Counted from the stretch's first letter, positions 1 to 10,662 are shown. The stretch: 39,509 nt of DNA from Welwitschia mirabilis (GCA_051453625.1 JBOZIK010000001.1:6655949-6695457), one strand, 5' to 3'. Numbers and translations are program-made. Notes: generated from the letters alone by a model not told the origin.

Positions 1-1013
1 CCTAAGTACCATCATAATTGTAAGATCTATTCAAAAACTGGGAAAAAAATCAATATTTTTAACTTTGCACTTCTATCTGATTCTGATGATAGGTCCAAAA
101 GACTTTAAAAGGATAGTAAACTGCACTACAACCAAGGAAGCATGGGATATCTTGGAGACTACACATGAAGGAACAAATCTAGTGAAGCAAGTAAATCTAC
201 AAATGCTTATCACAAAATGTGAAGATATTAAAATGGATGAAGATGGATGTATAAATCATTTTTTTGCTAAACTAGCTGNNNNNNNNNNNNNNNNNNNNNN
301 NNNNNNNNNNNNNNNNNNNNNNNNNNNNNNNNNNNNNNNNNNNNNNNNNNNNNNNNNNNNNNNNNNNNNNNNNNNNNNGATGTATAAATCATTTTTTTGC
401 TAAACTAGCTGACATTGTAAACTCTATGCGTGCGTTGGGTGCATAGGTTGAAAAACCAAGAGTTGTAAGAAAGGCTCCGAGGTCGTTGTCAAAACGGTTT
501 GAGTCAAAAGTAACTGCCATTAAAGAAAGCAAGGATCTAAACATCAAGAGGTTAGATGAACTTCAGGGAAATCTACACACCTTTGAACTAAAGTTTGGGA
601 AATCAAGAAAAAGAGTATTGCCTTGATTACAACTCATGAAAATGTTGAAGACAAGGAAGGCTTAGATCATGAGTTAAATAGTGATGATGAAATGGCTTTT
701 CTTGCCAAAAAATTTAGAAAGTTTATGAGACAAAGAAACAACTACAAGCCATCAAGAAGACCTCCAAGGAGAAAAGAAGATAAAAGAAAGGAAATTTAGT
801 GCTACTCTTATAAAGGATTTGCACACACATCAAATGAATATCCTAACAACAAGAAAGAAGAAAGAAGAAAGGGGAAGAAAGTTCTCTCTGTTACTTGGGA
901 TGGTGGTGACGATGATTATGAAAGCCATGGTAGGTGCAGCTCAAAATCCGAAAGGCATAGAATATAGAATATCTCTCGTGGCTTTTCTCACTTCAGATGA
1001 AAAGTTATGTGAT
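1..1013 (+). pseudogene. Ty1/copia gag fragment (UBN2-type gag plus zinc-knuckle region)
   Basis: Degenerate copia nucleocapsid/gag coding sequence, broken by stops, frameshifts and the 279-378 gap. Residues such as KEAWDILETTHEGTN (about 137-181) match the UBN2/copia gag core. After the gap come an INSMRALG-like segment, an LDHELNSDDEMAFLAKKFRKF segment (about 664-722) and a decayed CCHC knuckle (CYSYKGFAHTSNEYPN, about 800-845) with most cysteines lost. Gag would form the particle that packages element RNA. The stretch from about 770 to 1013 is clearly similar to 11061-11300, so both come from one family. The 5' part and LTR lie outside the window. Dead, and confidently copia. Confidence 0.85.
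246..411. other. 100-N gap with duplicated 33-bp flanks
   Basis: The 33 bases before the gap (246-278) are identical to the 33 after it (379-411). This is what two overlapping contig ends look like when they are scaffolded without merging, so the gap probably contains no unique sequence and the reading frame across it should not be trusted. Confidence 0.85.
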
Positions 1014-1113
1014 NNNNNNNNNNNNNNNNNNNNNNNNNNNNNNNNNNNNNNNNNNNNNNNNNNNNNNNNNNNNNNNNNNNNNNNNNNNNNNNNNNNNNNN
1101 NNNNNNNNNNNNN
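1014..1113. other. 100-N scaffold gap at a strand switch in copia sequence
   Basis: Exactly 100 Ns. Left of it is plus-strand copia gag; right of it is minus-strand copia integrase. Unlike the other 100-N gaps, no flank duplication is visible. The join may be a nested insertion, an inversion or a scaffolding error. Confidence 0.9.
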
Positions 1114-1440
1114 ATCCTTATCATTTAGCATCACTCTAGCCATGTCTAATAAAACTCTATTCTTTCTTTCAACTACCCCATTTTGTCGAGGTGTCTTGGG
1201 ATCTGAAAACTCATTTCAATTCCAAAGTTATTGCAATAAGATTCAAACATAATATTATCAAGTTCACCACCATGATCGCTTCAAATTCATTTAATAACAT
1301 ATCCTTTTTTAATTTGCAATCTTTTCCAAAACTTAACGAAAGCATTATAAGCATCTGATTTAGCATGAAAAAAGGCTACACAAGTAAATCATGAAAAGTC
1401 ATCTACCATAACCAAAAAATAACATTTACGTGTTAGGCTT
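1114..1440 (-). pseudogene. copia integrase core fragment
   Basis: Minus-strand reading gives SDHGGELDNIMFESYCNNFG (about 1280-1225), the block with the second catalytic Asp of the DDE triad. A frameshift follows, then RQNGVVERKNR (about 1190-1155), which retains the catalytic Glu. The first Asp lies in HMDLVGP just upstream (about 1470-1450). The domain normally inserts the cDNA into the host genome. It is cut off at the gap at 1113 before the C-terminal part. Frameshifts and an in-frame stop make it inactive. Confidence 0.8.
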
Positions 1441-2050
1441 TTGTCTGAATGGGTCCCACCAGGTCCATATGACTCAAGTCTAAAGGCATATTGGTGATTA
1501 TTTCACTTTTGACTTTATGTGAAGAGTTGACATGTTTACCCTTTTGACAAGCATCACAAAATTTTTTATTAGTAAAAATAATGTTTGGAAGTCCCCTAAC
1601 GTACTTACCATTTGATATTTTCTTCAATTGTTCAAAATTATGACCCATTCTTTGATGCCATAAGACATCATCCTGCACTTGTGATGACATACATTTAGTT
1701 TCTTGGGCTTGAGAAATGCAATAGACACTGTCCTCCCTTTCAGCTTTACAAATGATTTCATCTGTGATTCCGTGTCTTATAATACACTTGTCAGAATCAA
1801 AAGTAATTTTATGCCCTTTATCACAAATTTGACTAACGCTCAAAAGGTTAGGTTATGATTTAAACCGTTTAGATTTACAACATCATTTATTTTGGGTAAA
1901 GGACCTCTAGTCATGCATCTGATGCCTTCAATTTTAGCCTTACAATTGTCCCCAAAAGTTACCTCACCTCCATCATAATCTTGAAGAGGATAAAACTTGA
2001 CTTATCACATGTCATATTTCTCAATCATCCACTATCAAGGTACCAACGAG
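1433..2050 (-). pseudogene. copia protease active site and GAG-pre-integrase domain
   Basis: WYLDSG at about 2046-2029 is the copia aspartic protease motif, followed by a stop and then the conserved FGDN and KINDV..LNGL blocks. From 1843 an open stretch of 136 codons reads SVSQICDKGHK, then LWHQRMGH and FCDACQKGKH. This is the HHCC zinc-binding GAG-pre-integrase domain with its histidine and cysteine pairs intact. It ends in HMDLVGPIQ, the start of the integrase core. The zinc region is much better preserved than the protease. Confidence 0.85.
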
Positions 2051-2054
2051 GTTC

Positions 2055-3645
2055 ACATGCTACCTTAAGTGTTGTTTGGATAAGAAGGCTTTTCTTCAAA
2101 ACTTTCGATACCCACATTGTGCTCTTCTCTTTTGATTGAACATTATTAAACTTGGGAATAAACCTGTAAAACTTTCTCAAGGAGGAGTTATACCAATACT
2201 TATGAAATAAACAATCAATTTTAGCATGACCCTTTTATTGCGGAAATGGCAAATGATGTTTGATAGATTTATGTTGCTGCTAGAATAGGTAATAGTTCTA
2301 TTTGTATGAGCTTTATTTGAGAGAAACTTTAGACTATTGTAACAAATGCTAGTTTTGTCATGAGGAGATCCTTTATTTGGGCCTCCCGTGAATCTTTCAA
2401 TGGTTTTAGTTGCCTCCTCAAGGTCATGTGTCAAGATCTTGTTTTCAATCTCCTTATAATGTAATTTTTCAATCAGATTCTTGTTTTCATTTTTCCACAA
2501 ATTTACTTTGAAGGCTAATTTTTGACATTGTTTGTATAATTCTATCTCAACATCATTCAAATGTTCATCTAGATTATCAACAGGCTCATTTGGTTTAGGG
2601 TTACATACCTCTTTATTTGATGAGATAACAAAACTGAGTGATATCCTATGATTGTCAGATTCAGAAGTACCATCACCTTCACTTTCTCCTTCTTCATCAT
2701 CATCCCAAGTGACTAAAAGAACCTTTATGCCTCTTAGTTTCTCTTCTCTTTTGTTGTTTTGGCATTCATTTGTGGTATGTCCAAAACCCTTGCAAGAGTA
2801 ACGTTATATTTCTTTCTTCTTTTCATTTTTATATTTTCTTTGCCTTCTTGTTTGATCTGAGCAGCTTCTCTTTCTCATTAGTCTTTTTAGTTTCCTGGCC
2901 AAAAGAGCTACTTCGTCATCGCTATCAATTTCATGATCAAATAGTGACTTAGTAGAAGGTATTTCTTGAGTCACAATGAGTGCTATGCTCCTCTTCATCA
3001 TCTCCCGGACTTGAGCTCAAATGTGTGGAGATTTCCGTGAAGTTCATTTAGCCTTATCAGATTCAAGTCCTTGCTTTCTTCAATGGCTATGACTTTTGAT
3101 TCAAACCTCTCGTGTAATGATCTCAAAGCTTTTCTCACCACTTTTTATTCCTCCACTTGTTCACCTAAGGCACGCATGGAGTTTACTATATCAGTTACTT
3201 TAACAAAGCAATAATTTATACCTTCATCTTCTTCCACTTTGATGCCTTCAAACTAAGTGACAAGCATGTGTAACTTTGCTTGCTTGACTAGACTTCTTCC
3301 TCATGAGCAGTTTCAAAAATGTCCCATGCTTCCTGGGTGGTAGAACAGTTGACTATTCTGTTAGAATCTTCTGGACCTATAGCACAAAACATAGCATTTA
3401 CACCTTTAAAGTTACAATTTCCTGCATGTCTTTCCCTAGGACTCCACTTGTCCTTACTAAGTTAATCCTTGTATTTTGATCTATGACTATAGAGAGTGAG
3501 TATCCTTGTTGAATGGAATCCCAAATGTCAAGATCGATAGATTGTACAAAAACTCTCATCTTGGCCTTCCAATAGGCATAATTTGAGCCATTAAAAAATG
3601 GGGCCTTGAGACAAAGTTATCTTCTATAGAGGGATTCATCTCTAG
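2055..3645 (-). pseudogene. copia gag (UBN2, zinc knuckle, C-terminal coiled coil)
   Basis: In minus-strand order: APFFNGSNYAYWKAKMRVF (about 3600-3550), the usual N-terminal block; IVNCSTTQEAWDIFETAHEE (about 3360-3300), the UBN2 core; VNSMRALGEQVEE (about 3190-3150); and IDSDDEVALLARKLKRLMRK (about 2940-2870). A CCHC knuckle YSCKGFGHTTNEC follows (about 2805-2765), with the first Cys changed to Arg. A 127-codon open stretch (2560-2177) is Lys/Glu-rich with heptad-like leucines and is probably coiled coil. The order is normal for copia gag. Several frameshifts and stops are present. Confidence 0.85.
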
Positions 3646-3697
3646 GATAAATGAGCAAAGATGCTAAGATCTGTTAGGATCTTACTAGCTCTACCAT

Positions 3698-3709
3698 GCT
3701 CTGATACCA
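3698..3709 (-). other. Primer binding site (tRNA-iMet type)
   Basis: The minus strand reads TGGTATCAGAGC, the standard 12-base PBS complementary to the 3' end of plant initiator tRNA-Met. It lies two bases from the LTR terminus at 3712, as expected for a copia element on this strand. Confidence 0.85.
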
Positions 3710-3711
3710 AT

Positions 3712-4830
3712 TGATAATAGGATCATCCCTAGAGGGGGTGAATAGGGTGATCAAAATAGCTTCTAATAAAATAAAATAAAAATAAAATTGACAACAGTTT
3801 TTAATAGTGGGTAGCAACCACCCCTTAGCCTTGATCATAGCTAAAATATTTACTAAACAATGGTTTTCAAGGTTCACCATATTGTCAGATGAGAATGGAG
3901 TTGCCTTGTGCCTTTTTCCATAGAGAAGTCTCCCAGAAAGAATGCACTTGAAGCTCTTAAAGCTTTATCTCAAAGGAATATTGTCTCAGAAGCAACAGAG
4001 GATTGAATCACATATTAGATTTGAAATCGTTGTTGTTGTTACCCTTCACACTAAATTTTGGAGGTTCTTTTTTATTTTTTTTTGGAATATTAAGGATCAA
4101 GTTGCTCTTCTGTTGTAGTAAAAATCAGATTTAGTTCAGTTCTCCAAAAATTTTGGAGTGGATCAACTTTTAGTGCGCTAAAGAAAGCCTTTGAAAACCA
4201 ACGGACAGAAATTATTGAGTCGCCCTGATTTGAATCTACCTCTATCTAGTATCCATCCAGTAGCCCTCACAAAACATAGGGTTGACCTTACTAAATTCGG
4301 GTTTTCACAGGATGAGTCCAGTCACACTTACAAATGACAGGTCGACCACACTGACATGAAAAAGACCTGATCACTCTTAGAAACAATTAGATCGACCATC
4401 CTATTGATGCAACAAGATTTGATTTGGTCGCCCTCACGTAAGTTGGGTTAACCATGTAGCAGTTTTCACAAAGTTGCATCTAGTCGCCCTTAGATATATT
4501 TAGTTGACCTTACTGAGATTTCAGCTGAGGTTAATTCAGTCACCCTTATGAAAACTGGGTTGCCCTCTGAAAGCCTGTTACCTATACAAAAGTACACTAA
4601 ACACTTTTTGGGGGCATCAATGACAATTTTCCAAGAAGTACAAGCATAGAAAGGACGAGGACTCTAAAAACTTTAGCAAGCCCTATATGGAATAAATTCT
4701 TGAAAAGGATTATTACAAATTATAAGTGAAAATCATGAAAAGCATAAGAAGTAAAACAAAATTAACTTCTAAGTAGAGAAAGGTAAAATAAAGATATCCC
4801 TTTGAAAGATTTCAAGTTTGAAGGAGTGTT
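3712..4830 (-). repeat. copia LTR of the 1114-4830 element
   Basis: The inner edge is set by the PBS: the LTR ends (minus strand) in ...CCTATTATCA. It carries the signature CCCTAGAGGGGGTGAATAGG (plus strand, 3727-3746), also found near the inner edge of the LTRs at 13505 and 18028 and in the LTR-like segment at 7554. The middle (4217-4568) is an array of GTCGCCC/GTTGACC/GTCGACC words. The outer edge is uncertain; sequence to about 4830 is non-coding and AT-rich. From 4831 to 5328 I see no gene and no recognisable repeat. Confidence 0.6.
4217..4568. repeat. Degenerate array of GTCGCCC/GTTGACC words inside an LTR
   Basis: About a dozen related 6-7 base words spaced roughly 15-40 bases apart. 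Examples are GTCGCCCT (4219), GTTGACCTTACT (4279), GGTCGACCACACTG (4349), GATCGACC (4388), GGTCGCCCTCAC (4424), AGTCGCCCTTAG (4480), AGTTGACCTTACTG (4502) and CAGTCACCCTTATG (4537). The spacers are not conserved, so it is a word array rather than a simple tandem satellite. Confidence 0.7.
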
Positions 4831-5328
4831 AAGGTATGGACATATCAATAACATATCTGAATGATGCCAAACTTGAGATGAACAAAACATGAAGAGTCCA
4901 TCAAGATTGTAACTTTAGATTATAAATAAAAAAGTATAAATATGTTTATGTTAATATGTAGGTCATGAAGAAGATAAACCTCCATATCTCCATACACGCA
5001 TGAGCTTCCTATGAATTTGTTAAGATAACTAAACAAATGGTTAAGTCAACTAGTTAAAATACAAAGAGACATTCAGCTATGATCTAACGTTTCATATATG
5101 TAGGTAGATACTAGGACAATAATAGTATTCAACAATTCAATTTGAATTTCTTACTTAATTATCCACTGTTTCAATATTTTAACACCTTGATGAATGCAAA
5201 ATATTTGTGCATAAATAATATGAGCAAATGAAGTGGTACAAGGTCAAATGTAAATCTAATGGAACAAACATTTAATGATGAAGGAATAAAATAAATGAGT
5301 GCATCATTGCCTGACATTATCTCCATAC

Positions 5329-6306
5329 CTGCCTCGTGAAGAAACAATTAAAAAATTATCTGACTGCATTGTCGCATATGCTTCGAGGAACCTAGCACTG
5401 TCTCTAAAGAATACAAGCCCTCTTGTAAAACATTCAAAGTTAAACGCGGGAAGAATGATAACTTTTATGATGCCAGAGACAAGAGCAGACAACACATTCA
5501 TCATATCAGAAGAATTTAGATCTTTCTCAACATTATCAAAAAGAAGGACTTTCATGGAACTATGCATGTCTGTATGTTGGTTCTTGTCATGCAAATCTAT
5601 ACCAGCAACTTTTGAACCTTCTGAAATTTGATTCTTGGCCCCACTTAACCCTGAAACACAATGACCACCATCTTGATAGTGTGCCGTTGATGGATCTGTC
5701 AATAAACACATTCTTGTTTTATTTACTCCTTCTGAAGGATCAATAGGTTTTTGATAGAACCTTGAAATATTAGTATTCTGGCCCTCAACAGAATCAACTG
5801 CATTTTGTTTTACACAAACAGGTGTCTCAATGTCTACTGGTTTTTGTCGCTTACCCTTTCCCCATGATGATGGAAACTTCCAAGCTTTTCTATCATCACT
5901 ATGAAAAGTTCCTTGACTACTCCCCTTGAGTTCATTATGACTATTTATAAAAATACCCTGATCAACACTTAAATTCTGAGGAGACATATTTGACTGTATG
6001 GGACTGCATTTTACATTTTGCTGTGGCCTGCATTTTTCAACACTTGACTGTGAAGCCCGTGATGTATCTCTTTCCGTATCTGTACAATGCTTAGCAACAC
6101 CTCTCTGCTCATGAGAAATAGCAACAGTTTTTGACATGGAGTCCTCAGGTGTGACTGCTGTCTCACTGGTATTATTGGCTCTCACATCAGCATGCTTCCC
6201 TTTTAAACCCTGCGATGATAAATACCCTGACTCTGCAGAATCAGATTCCTGTTTGAAAGCTTTTGCACTATCAGCAATGTTGTGATAAAAGAGATTTTTA
6301 ATGTTC
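5329..6306 (-). CDS. Host-gene exon with C-terminal RRM-like segment (partial gene)
   Basis: An open stretch of about 325 codons ends at a good splice donor (minus strand CGAGGCAG|GTATGG at 5329). The first two thirds are Ser/Asn/Lys-rich and probably disordered. The last about 75 residues (roughly 5555-5335) read like a beta-alpha-beta-beta-alpha-beta RRM fold: VLLFDNV as RNP2-like, SSDMMNVLSALV helix, IIKVIILPAF strand, RGLVFF as RNP1-like, FLEAYATMQ helix, FLIVSS strand. A BAH-RRM protein of the ASI1 type is one possibility, but I cannot identify it. The acceptor near 6307 is uncertain. The 3' exons are not visible; retroelements begin beyond 4830, so the gene is either interrupted or continues outside the window. 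Confidence 0.6.
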
Positions 6307-6353
6307 CTTTCCAAGTGCAAAAAACTAATTGTAAATGGTCAATGAGAACGCAC

Positions 6354-6442
6354 ATGTAATCTAAGGAAAGAATCACTATGGTGACTGTTTTCACACATCC
6401 TCTTGCTTGCTGTACTTAAGGATTGCTGCTTTTCAATTGCAA
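6354..6442 (-). CDS. Candidate internal exon of the same minus-strand host gene
   Basis: A pyrimidine-rich acceptor (minus strand ctttttatcag) precedes 6442. Joined to the single leftover G of the exon at 6555-6804, the reading frame stays open for 29 codons (IEKQQSLSTASKRM...). The donor is ambiguous: CAT|GTGCGT at 6354, or AGGAT|GTGTGA at 6397. The second gives the phase needed for the next exon at 6306. Composition matches neighbouring coding sequence. No domain is recognised. Confidence 0.4.
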
Positions 6443-6554
6443 CTGATAAAAAGCTTCACAAATCAATTAAGTATAAACAAAACAGAAAGCAGGCAAGAAT
6501 ATATGTTATCTAAGGAAATTCAAGAAATATAATTTGTATGCATTAATTGAAAAC

Positions 6555-6804
6555 CTTTTTGATTGTTTGTTGTCTTCATTGAATTTTTACAAACAGTTGT
6601 TGACGTAGAGTTCCGTTTCTCCACGAATTGTTTCATTGTGTTTAGTACAGGATGACTTTCAATTGTTCCTTCATTCAGCAAACAAATGTTCTCACAATGG
6701 ATAGGGGTAATTTGTCCTGAGTTTGGCCCTGCTTGCCATAATACATGAAAAGTGCATGGACACACTTCTTCATCATCAACAGAAAAGTGCTCAGAATGAT
6801 GAAT
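6555..6804 (-). CDS. Candidate upstream exon of the minus-strand host gene
   Basis: Starts after an acceptor (minus strand ttacctgcag) at 6804 and stays open to a donor AAAAAG|GTTTTC at 6555, 250 bases, leaving one base into the next codon. The product begins IHHSEHFSVDDEEVCPCTFH, a polar segment with three Cys, and continues into Ser/Thr/Asn-rich sequence. No known domain is recognised. The strong-looking GTAAGT just beyond 6810 is on the plus strand and irrelevant here. Order, strand and phase agree with the two following candidate exons, which is the main support. Confidence 0.45.
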
Positions 6805-7553
6805 CTGCAGGTAAGTATGAACATTTTAAAATAAATTTAGAAGTATCAATGGACTAGAGACATTTTACAGATTTAAAATTTCAAATTTACTTCCCCCATG
6901 AAAACAACATTAAGAAACTGTGATCAGAATGATAAACAGTTTGCTAGCATGAAACAGATTCAAAATACCATGAAATAGAACTATGTTCTTGCTAAGCCAA
7001 AAGCAAATTTAATAGCCAATACACTCATTCTCTGGAGTAGGGAAGATCGCATAAAAGTTTGGTAGCATGCTAGTTGTTATCAAAATTCAACAACACCGTA
7101 AACACAACCAAGAGCCTAAGAGAATAACCATATTAAGGTATGTACCAGTAGGAATTCCTGGGAGGCCACTCATCCCAATAGTTTTCCAGTCAACCCAAGG
7201 GTGCTTAATTATGGATTATTTGTGGGATCTGATAGAGTAACTCCAACTTGGTCCAATCAACTATTTTTTAAACATGGTTTTGTCAGCACAAAAGTAATAA
7301 AATATGATTAAGGAAGATCTGCAGGGCTCTCATATCAGGTGCCAGTTAACAGGACTTCATTAGCAATATCCATTTGCAAGGCAAACATCTATAACTAAGG
7401 CGTAGAGACCACCATTTGCACATCTGACTTTTCAGTCTTCTTCTTTTTGCCTTTTCTTGTATTTTGATCCAGGTCCTGATGACATTGCTGAATTTCCCAA
7501 AGAATCTATTGTGGCTTTTTATGAGGATTTTCAATGGATAAGTGTTCATGGAA
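6805..7553. other. Presumed intron of the minus-strand gene, with a possible broken exon at 7380-7500
   Basis: Mostly AT-rich non-coding DNA. On the minus strand around 7500-7400 one frame gives a basic run (NTRKGKKKKTEKSDVQMVVS) and an overlapping frame gives DSLGNSAMSSGPGSKYKKR. The pair looks like one coding segment split by a frameshift. No splice sites were convincing, so this is only a hint of a further upstream exon or an old fragment. Confidence 0.25.
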
Positions 7554-8240
7554 TGAAAATAACCCTCAAGAGGGGAGCAGGGGTGTGAATAGGCTATTTT
7601 AAATTCACCTCCTTTTTACTTATAAAAATCTCTNNNNNNNNNNATAGCCCAAGATCAAGGCTATTCTGGACTTCAGTTGAATTGTCAACCCAAAGGAGAG
7701 TAAGAGAATGAAGCCTTAGGGCTCAGAATCCCTGAAAATGCAAGCAATACGAAAGGGGCCTTAGAGCTCAGAGCAGGCACAGAGTCTGTTGCAAAGGATA
7801 AAAATTTAAAAATAATTGAGGTAAGCTCTGAAAAGGGTTGTAAGTAAGCTTTTTGCACAGATTCACCAAGGTTAGAAGATCAATGACCCTTAAAAACAAA
7901 ACTGATTTCCTTTATAAAGATCCTCCCAAAAAAGATAGCTGTTGGCAAACTAACAATTGCATGGAAGGAATCTCGCAAGAAATAGTTGACACTGAAAAAA
8001 GAAAACAGTCAGAAAACTGATTCAAAATTGATCTCATCCATAGGTTCAGTCAACCCCATTGAGGACAATATGCACTAAAAACAGTCCAATCAACGTGATG
8101 CAGGTACCAATCGCCCCAACCTGAAACAGTCTGTCTAGCCTGTTCCAGGTCCAGTCGCCCTAATATGAATCCGATCAATCTGATACCAACTACTTTGAAA
8201 GATTAACAACTAAGATCAAAATTGGCACAAGTCTTTAACT
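7554..8240 (-). repeat. copia LTR-like segment (contains a 10-N gap)
   Basis: Begins (plus strand) TGAAAATAACCCTCAAGAGG and soon reads GGGGTGTGAATAGG, a degenerate version of the terminal signature seen at 3727, 13515 and 18037, in the same orientation. Between 8045 and 8172 there is a GTCAACC/GTCGCCC/ATCAACC word array like that at 4217. No PBS or coding region adjoins, so it is probably a solo or truncated LTR. The 10-N gap is at 7634-7643. The right edge is approximate. Confidence 0.5.
8045..8172. repeat. Short GTCAACC/GTCGCCC word array in LTR-like segment
   Basis: Words CAGTCAACCCC, CCAATCAACGTG, CCAATCGCCCCAAC, CCAGTCGCCCTAAT and CGATCAATCTG occur in about 130 bases, matching the word set of the LTR array at 4217-4568. 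Confidence 0.55.
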
Positions 8241-8893
8241 ATCTTTTCCATGTTGGAATGCTATCCAAGAGACCTACCACTTATTTTTCATTCCGCAATC
8301 ATAATGTTTATTAGTTTGAGGCCAATTGGCAATACAAGGTCTAACAGTATTGCCATTTTCTGCACAATAGATATCATTTGAAACCAGATTTCTATTTTTA
8401 GATGTACATTTGTGCTTGCAGCGCTAAAGGCAATTGAATCGACTTGAGAAACTGTTGATCATGTTGGGACTTGAACTAACCTCATACCAAACTCTCATCA
8501 AATGAAGCAAGTTGAGGATAATGTGGAATAGTCTATTCTGTATGAACAGTTGAATGATTAAATAATGGCAATAAAGTAAATAACATGACACAATACATTC
8601 TTGCAGGTTGAGCAATTTCACAGTCTACATCTGAAGATCCAAATAGACATAACCAAATGATATTTCGATGATAGCAAAATATTGCAAAAAGAGGAGGAAA
8701 AGCAGGCAAAAAATGACACAAGGACTGAAGTACAAGTCTGCCAAAGAGGAAGAACAGGAACAGGAAAATACAGGGGAAATCACTGAACAGCACTTGGCGA
8801 AACAGGAGGGGCAAAGGACAGTACCAGTAAAGAAACAAGAATTCACCAAAATCTATGGTGGATTTTGAATATATCACTACAATGCCACCTACA

Positions 8894-9132
8894 AAGCACT
8901 CAACCATCTCTTCAACAATCAGTAAACAAAGAAGGAGAAACAGAAGAAAGGGGTAAGACATAGGCATGAGAGAAGAGTGCCGACAAGGAATCAAAGCTCC
9001 CAGCCAAGAACGAAGAATTCAGCAAAGCACTCCACCATTGCTACAACAATCAGTAGACAAAAAAGACAAAACAAAAGAAAGATATGAGACATAAAGCATG
9101 AAAGAAAAGCTGTGACAGGGAATCAAAGCCCC
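8894..9132. repeat. Tandem duplication, two copies of about 108 bp
   Basis: 8894-9001 and 9025-9132 align over their whole length with roughly 80% identity. Both run AAGCACTC.ACCAT, CAACAATCAGTA.ACAAA, GAGACATA and GGGAATCAAAG or GGAATCAAAG, with period 131. The surrounding 8640-9180 is purine-rich (AAG/GAA). From 8241 to 8893 there is nothing recognisable apart from this composition; long open frames on both strands there are low-complexity and not believed. Confidence 0.75.
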
Positions 9133-9224
9133 CTTCGTCATCACAATAAGCAGCACCTAACAATAACTTATGAGAACTTGGCCAAGAAGACAAAGATCAG
9201 GTTTTTCAACCTAAAGTGAGCCTA

Positions 9225-9430
9225 TTTAAAAGGATGGGTTTTGAGGGAAGAGTATTATATTCTAAAAACTTTGGCTAGTAAGGACGGCTTATGTCCTTGG
9301 ACTATTTCTCAAAATCTTAAGAGAGCTCTACATTGCTTCCGTGGTTTTTCCCCACATTGGGGTTTCCATGAAAATACTTGTGTGTTGTCTTGCTTTCCGC
9401 TTTTGCTATTTTTTGATGCTATTCTTAACA
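9225..9430 (+). repeat. LTR fragment (R-U5 part), opposite orientation to the LTR at 10663
   Basis: Aligns with the reverse complement of the LTR at 10663-11060. Both have a TATA-like block, then TTGGCT.GT.AGGA.GGCTT, then TGCTTCCGTGGTTTTTCCCC, and an end TTCTTAACA at 9430 (CCTAACA in the other copy). No PBS follows, and upstream similarity stops near 9225. It is probably a truncated LTR. Confidence 0.65.
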
Positions 9431-10648
9431 CAAATCCCATTTATTTTCAAAGAATGAGGAACAACTTTTACATTGAAAGCCATTTAATTTATCTCCCCTC
9501 TTTCAAAATCTTCCACATAAACATACTTTTCTTTTCCCTTCCAGAACGCATTGGCCACTTGTACACTTATCCCTTACAAATTTCAGTCAACCTTTCCTTC
9601 CCCTCATTATTTGTTAGTTTTTCAATCCTCTGTAGTTCTTAGTTGACCCGCTTTCTATTGTCAGTTGACCACATTTGATGCAAATGACTTTGTAACCTTT
9701 TGTGAGAACTAGTCGACCACCCTCTGTCAGTCAACCACACAACAAAGAGCTCTTCGAGGAGGACTAAGAGAACTTTTGGCTAGTTAACCACCCTTGCAAC
9801 ACAAACTCCTATTATCAAACTGAACTCAACCCAATTGACCACCCTTTTTGGCTGGTCACCCACCATAAAGTAACTACAATTCTAAGCTGGAAAATCATTA
9901 TTTGATATTGCTACCATGATGCTAACATGCCATTAACACATTTTACATATTTCATGGGGATGCTCCTACATTGTCCCCTCCACCTTAGAATGAAACTTTA
10001 AATCGCCATACCTTTTATGCTAAAACATCAAAATAACAATAGCACTATGAAACATTCAACTCAATCATGTAAGCCTTGTTCCATTTCAAGCCACACATAT
10101 TAAAACGCACTCAAACCACACATCATCAGAGTCAATAGAAAACACACCTCTCTCCTTTTCTTAATGTCAACTCCACTCATGCTCTTCGTTTGTACCTGCA
10201 AATGCAATAGTCAACACAACAAAAGCCAAATGAATTGTTGAATTAACATATGCATCAATCCTTCATGCCATGGGGCACTGCTTGGACCACCGACCACCTT
10301 TTTTCTTTATTTGGTTATCTACTTCACCACATGCTTGTCGTGATCATCCAGCATGACCCAACCTGTCGTGATCACCACTGTTCCTTTCCTTTTGTTCAGC
10401 TTTCTTTGTCTACTTCTTTATGTTTGCATAGTCTCTTGACTTATGTACTTTAGTTACGCAATGATAAAATACTGCTTAAAACAACCTTGAGAGATTTCAC
10501 CTTTATCTCTCAACCTTGCAACATTTGTAATTTTATTATAGCCACTTCCTCCATGTGCTCTTCCATACCTTGCTTGTGTTCTTGGCTAGTTTGCTCATTC
10601 CGCACAGGGCCTCTAAAAGATATTCGAACGGAAAGCACTTCGAACCTC
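9431..10648. other. Non-coding core between inverted LTR copies, with GTTGACC word array at 9640-9880
   Basis: No gag or pol homology was found on either strand. At 9640-9880 there are words AGTTGACCCGC, CAGTTGACCAC, AGTCGACCACCC, CAGTCAACCAC, AGTTAACCACCC, AATTGACCACCC and GGTCACCCACC, the same family as in other LTRs here. It probably includes a further LTR remnant. The part next to 10648 would be the leader of an element primed from the PBS at 10649-10660. Confidence 0.4.
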
Positions 10649-10660
10649 GCTCTAATACCA
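10649..10660 (-). other. Primer binding site (tRNA-iMet type, one mismatch)
   Basis: The minus strand reads TGGTATTAGAGC, one base different from the standard TGGTATCAGAGC, two bases inside the LTR terminus at 10663. Confidence 0.75.
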
Positions 10661-10662
10661 GT

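Larger units (their letters stand above)
1114..4830 (-). mobile_element. Ty1/copia retrotransposon, 5' portion (LTR-PBS-gag-PR-INT), degenerate
   Basis: Reading the minus strand there is an LTR (from about 4830 to 3712), an initiator-Met PBS (3709-3698), gag (about 3645-2060), a protease active site (about 2046-2029), the GAG-pre-integrase zinc region (1843-1433) and integrase running into the gap at 1113. RT and RNase H, which should follow, are absent; plus-strand gag lies across the gap instead. Many stops and frameshifts make it non-autonomous. The right-hand edge is approximate because no 5' LTR terminus or target duplication was identified. Confidence 0.8.

Noticed and set aside
4217-4568. 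Possible CRISPR-like array because of repeated short words
   Set aside because: Words are 6-8 bases, degenerate and irregularly spaced, inside a plant LTR; no repeat-spacer structure and no cas genes.
5299-5631. 110-codon plus-strand open frame
   Set aside because: Antisense to the better-supported minus-strand exon with splice donor at 5329.
8533-8994. 153-codon minus-strand open frame, hydrophobic and Leu/Phe-rich
   Set aside because: It is the reverse of purine-rich DNA; Phe/Leu runs follow from composition, part of it lies in the tandem duplication, and no start context or homology is visible.
9241-9642. 133-codon plus-strand open frame
   Set aside because: Covers an LTR fragment matching the inverse of 10663-11060; no protein homology, chance frame.
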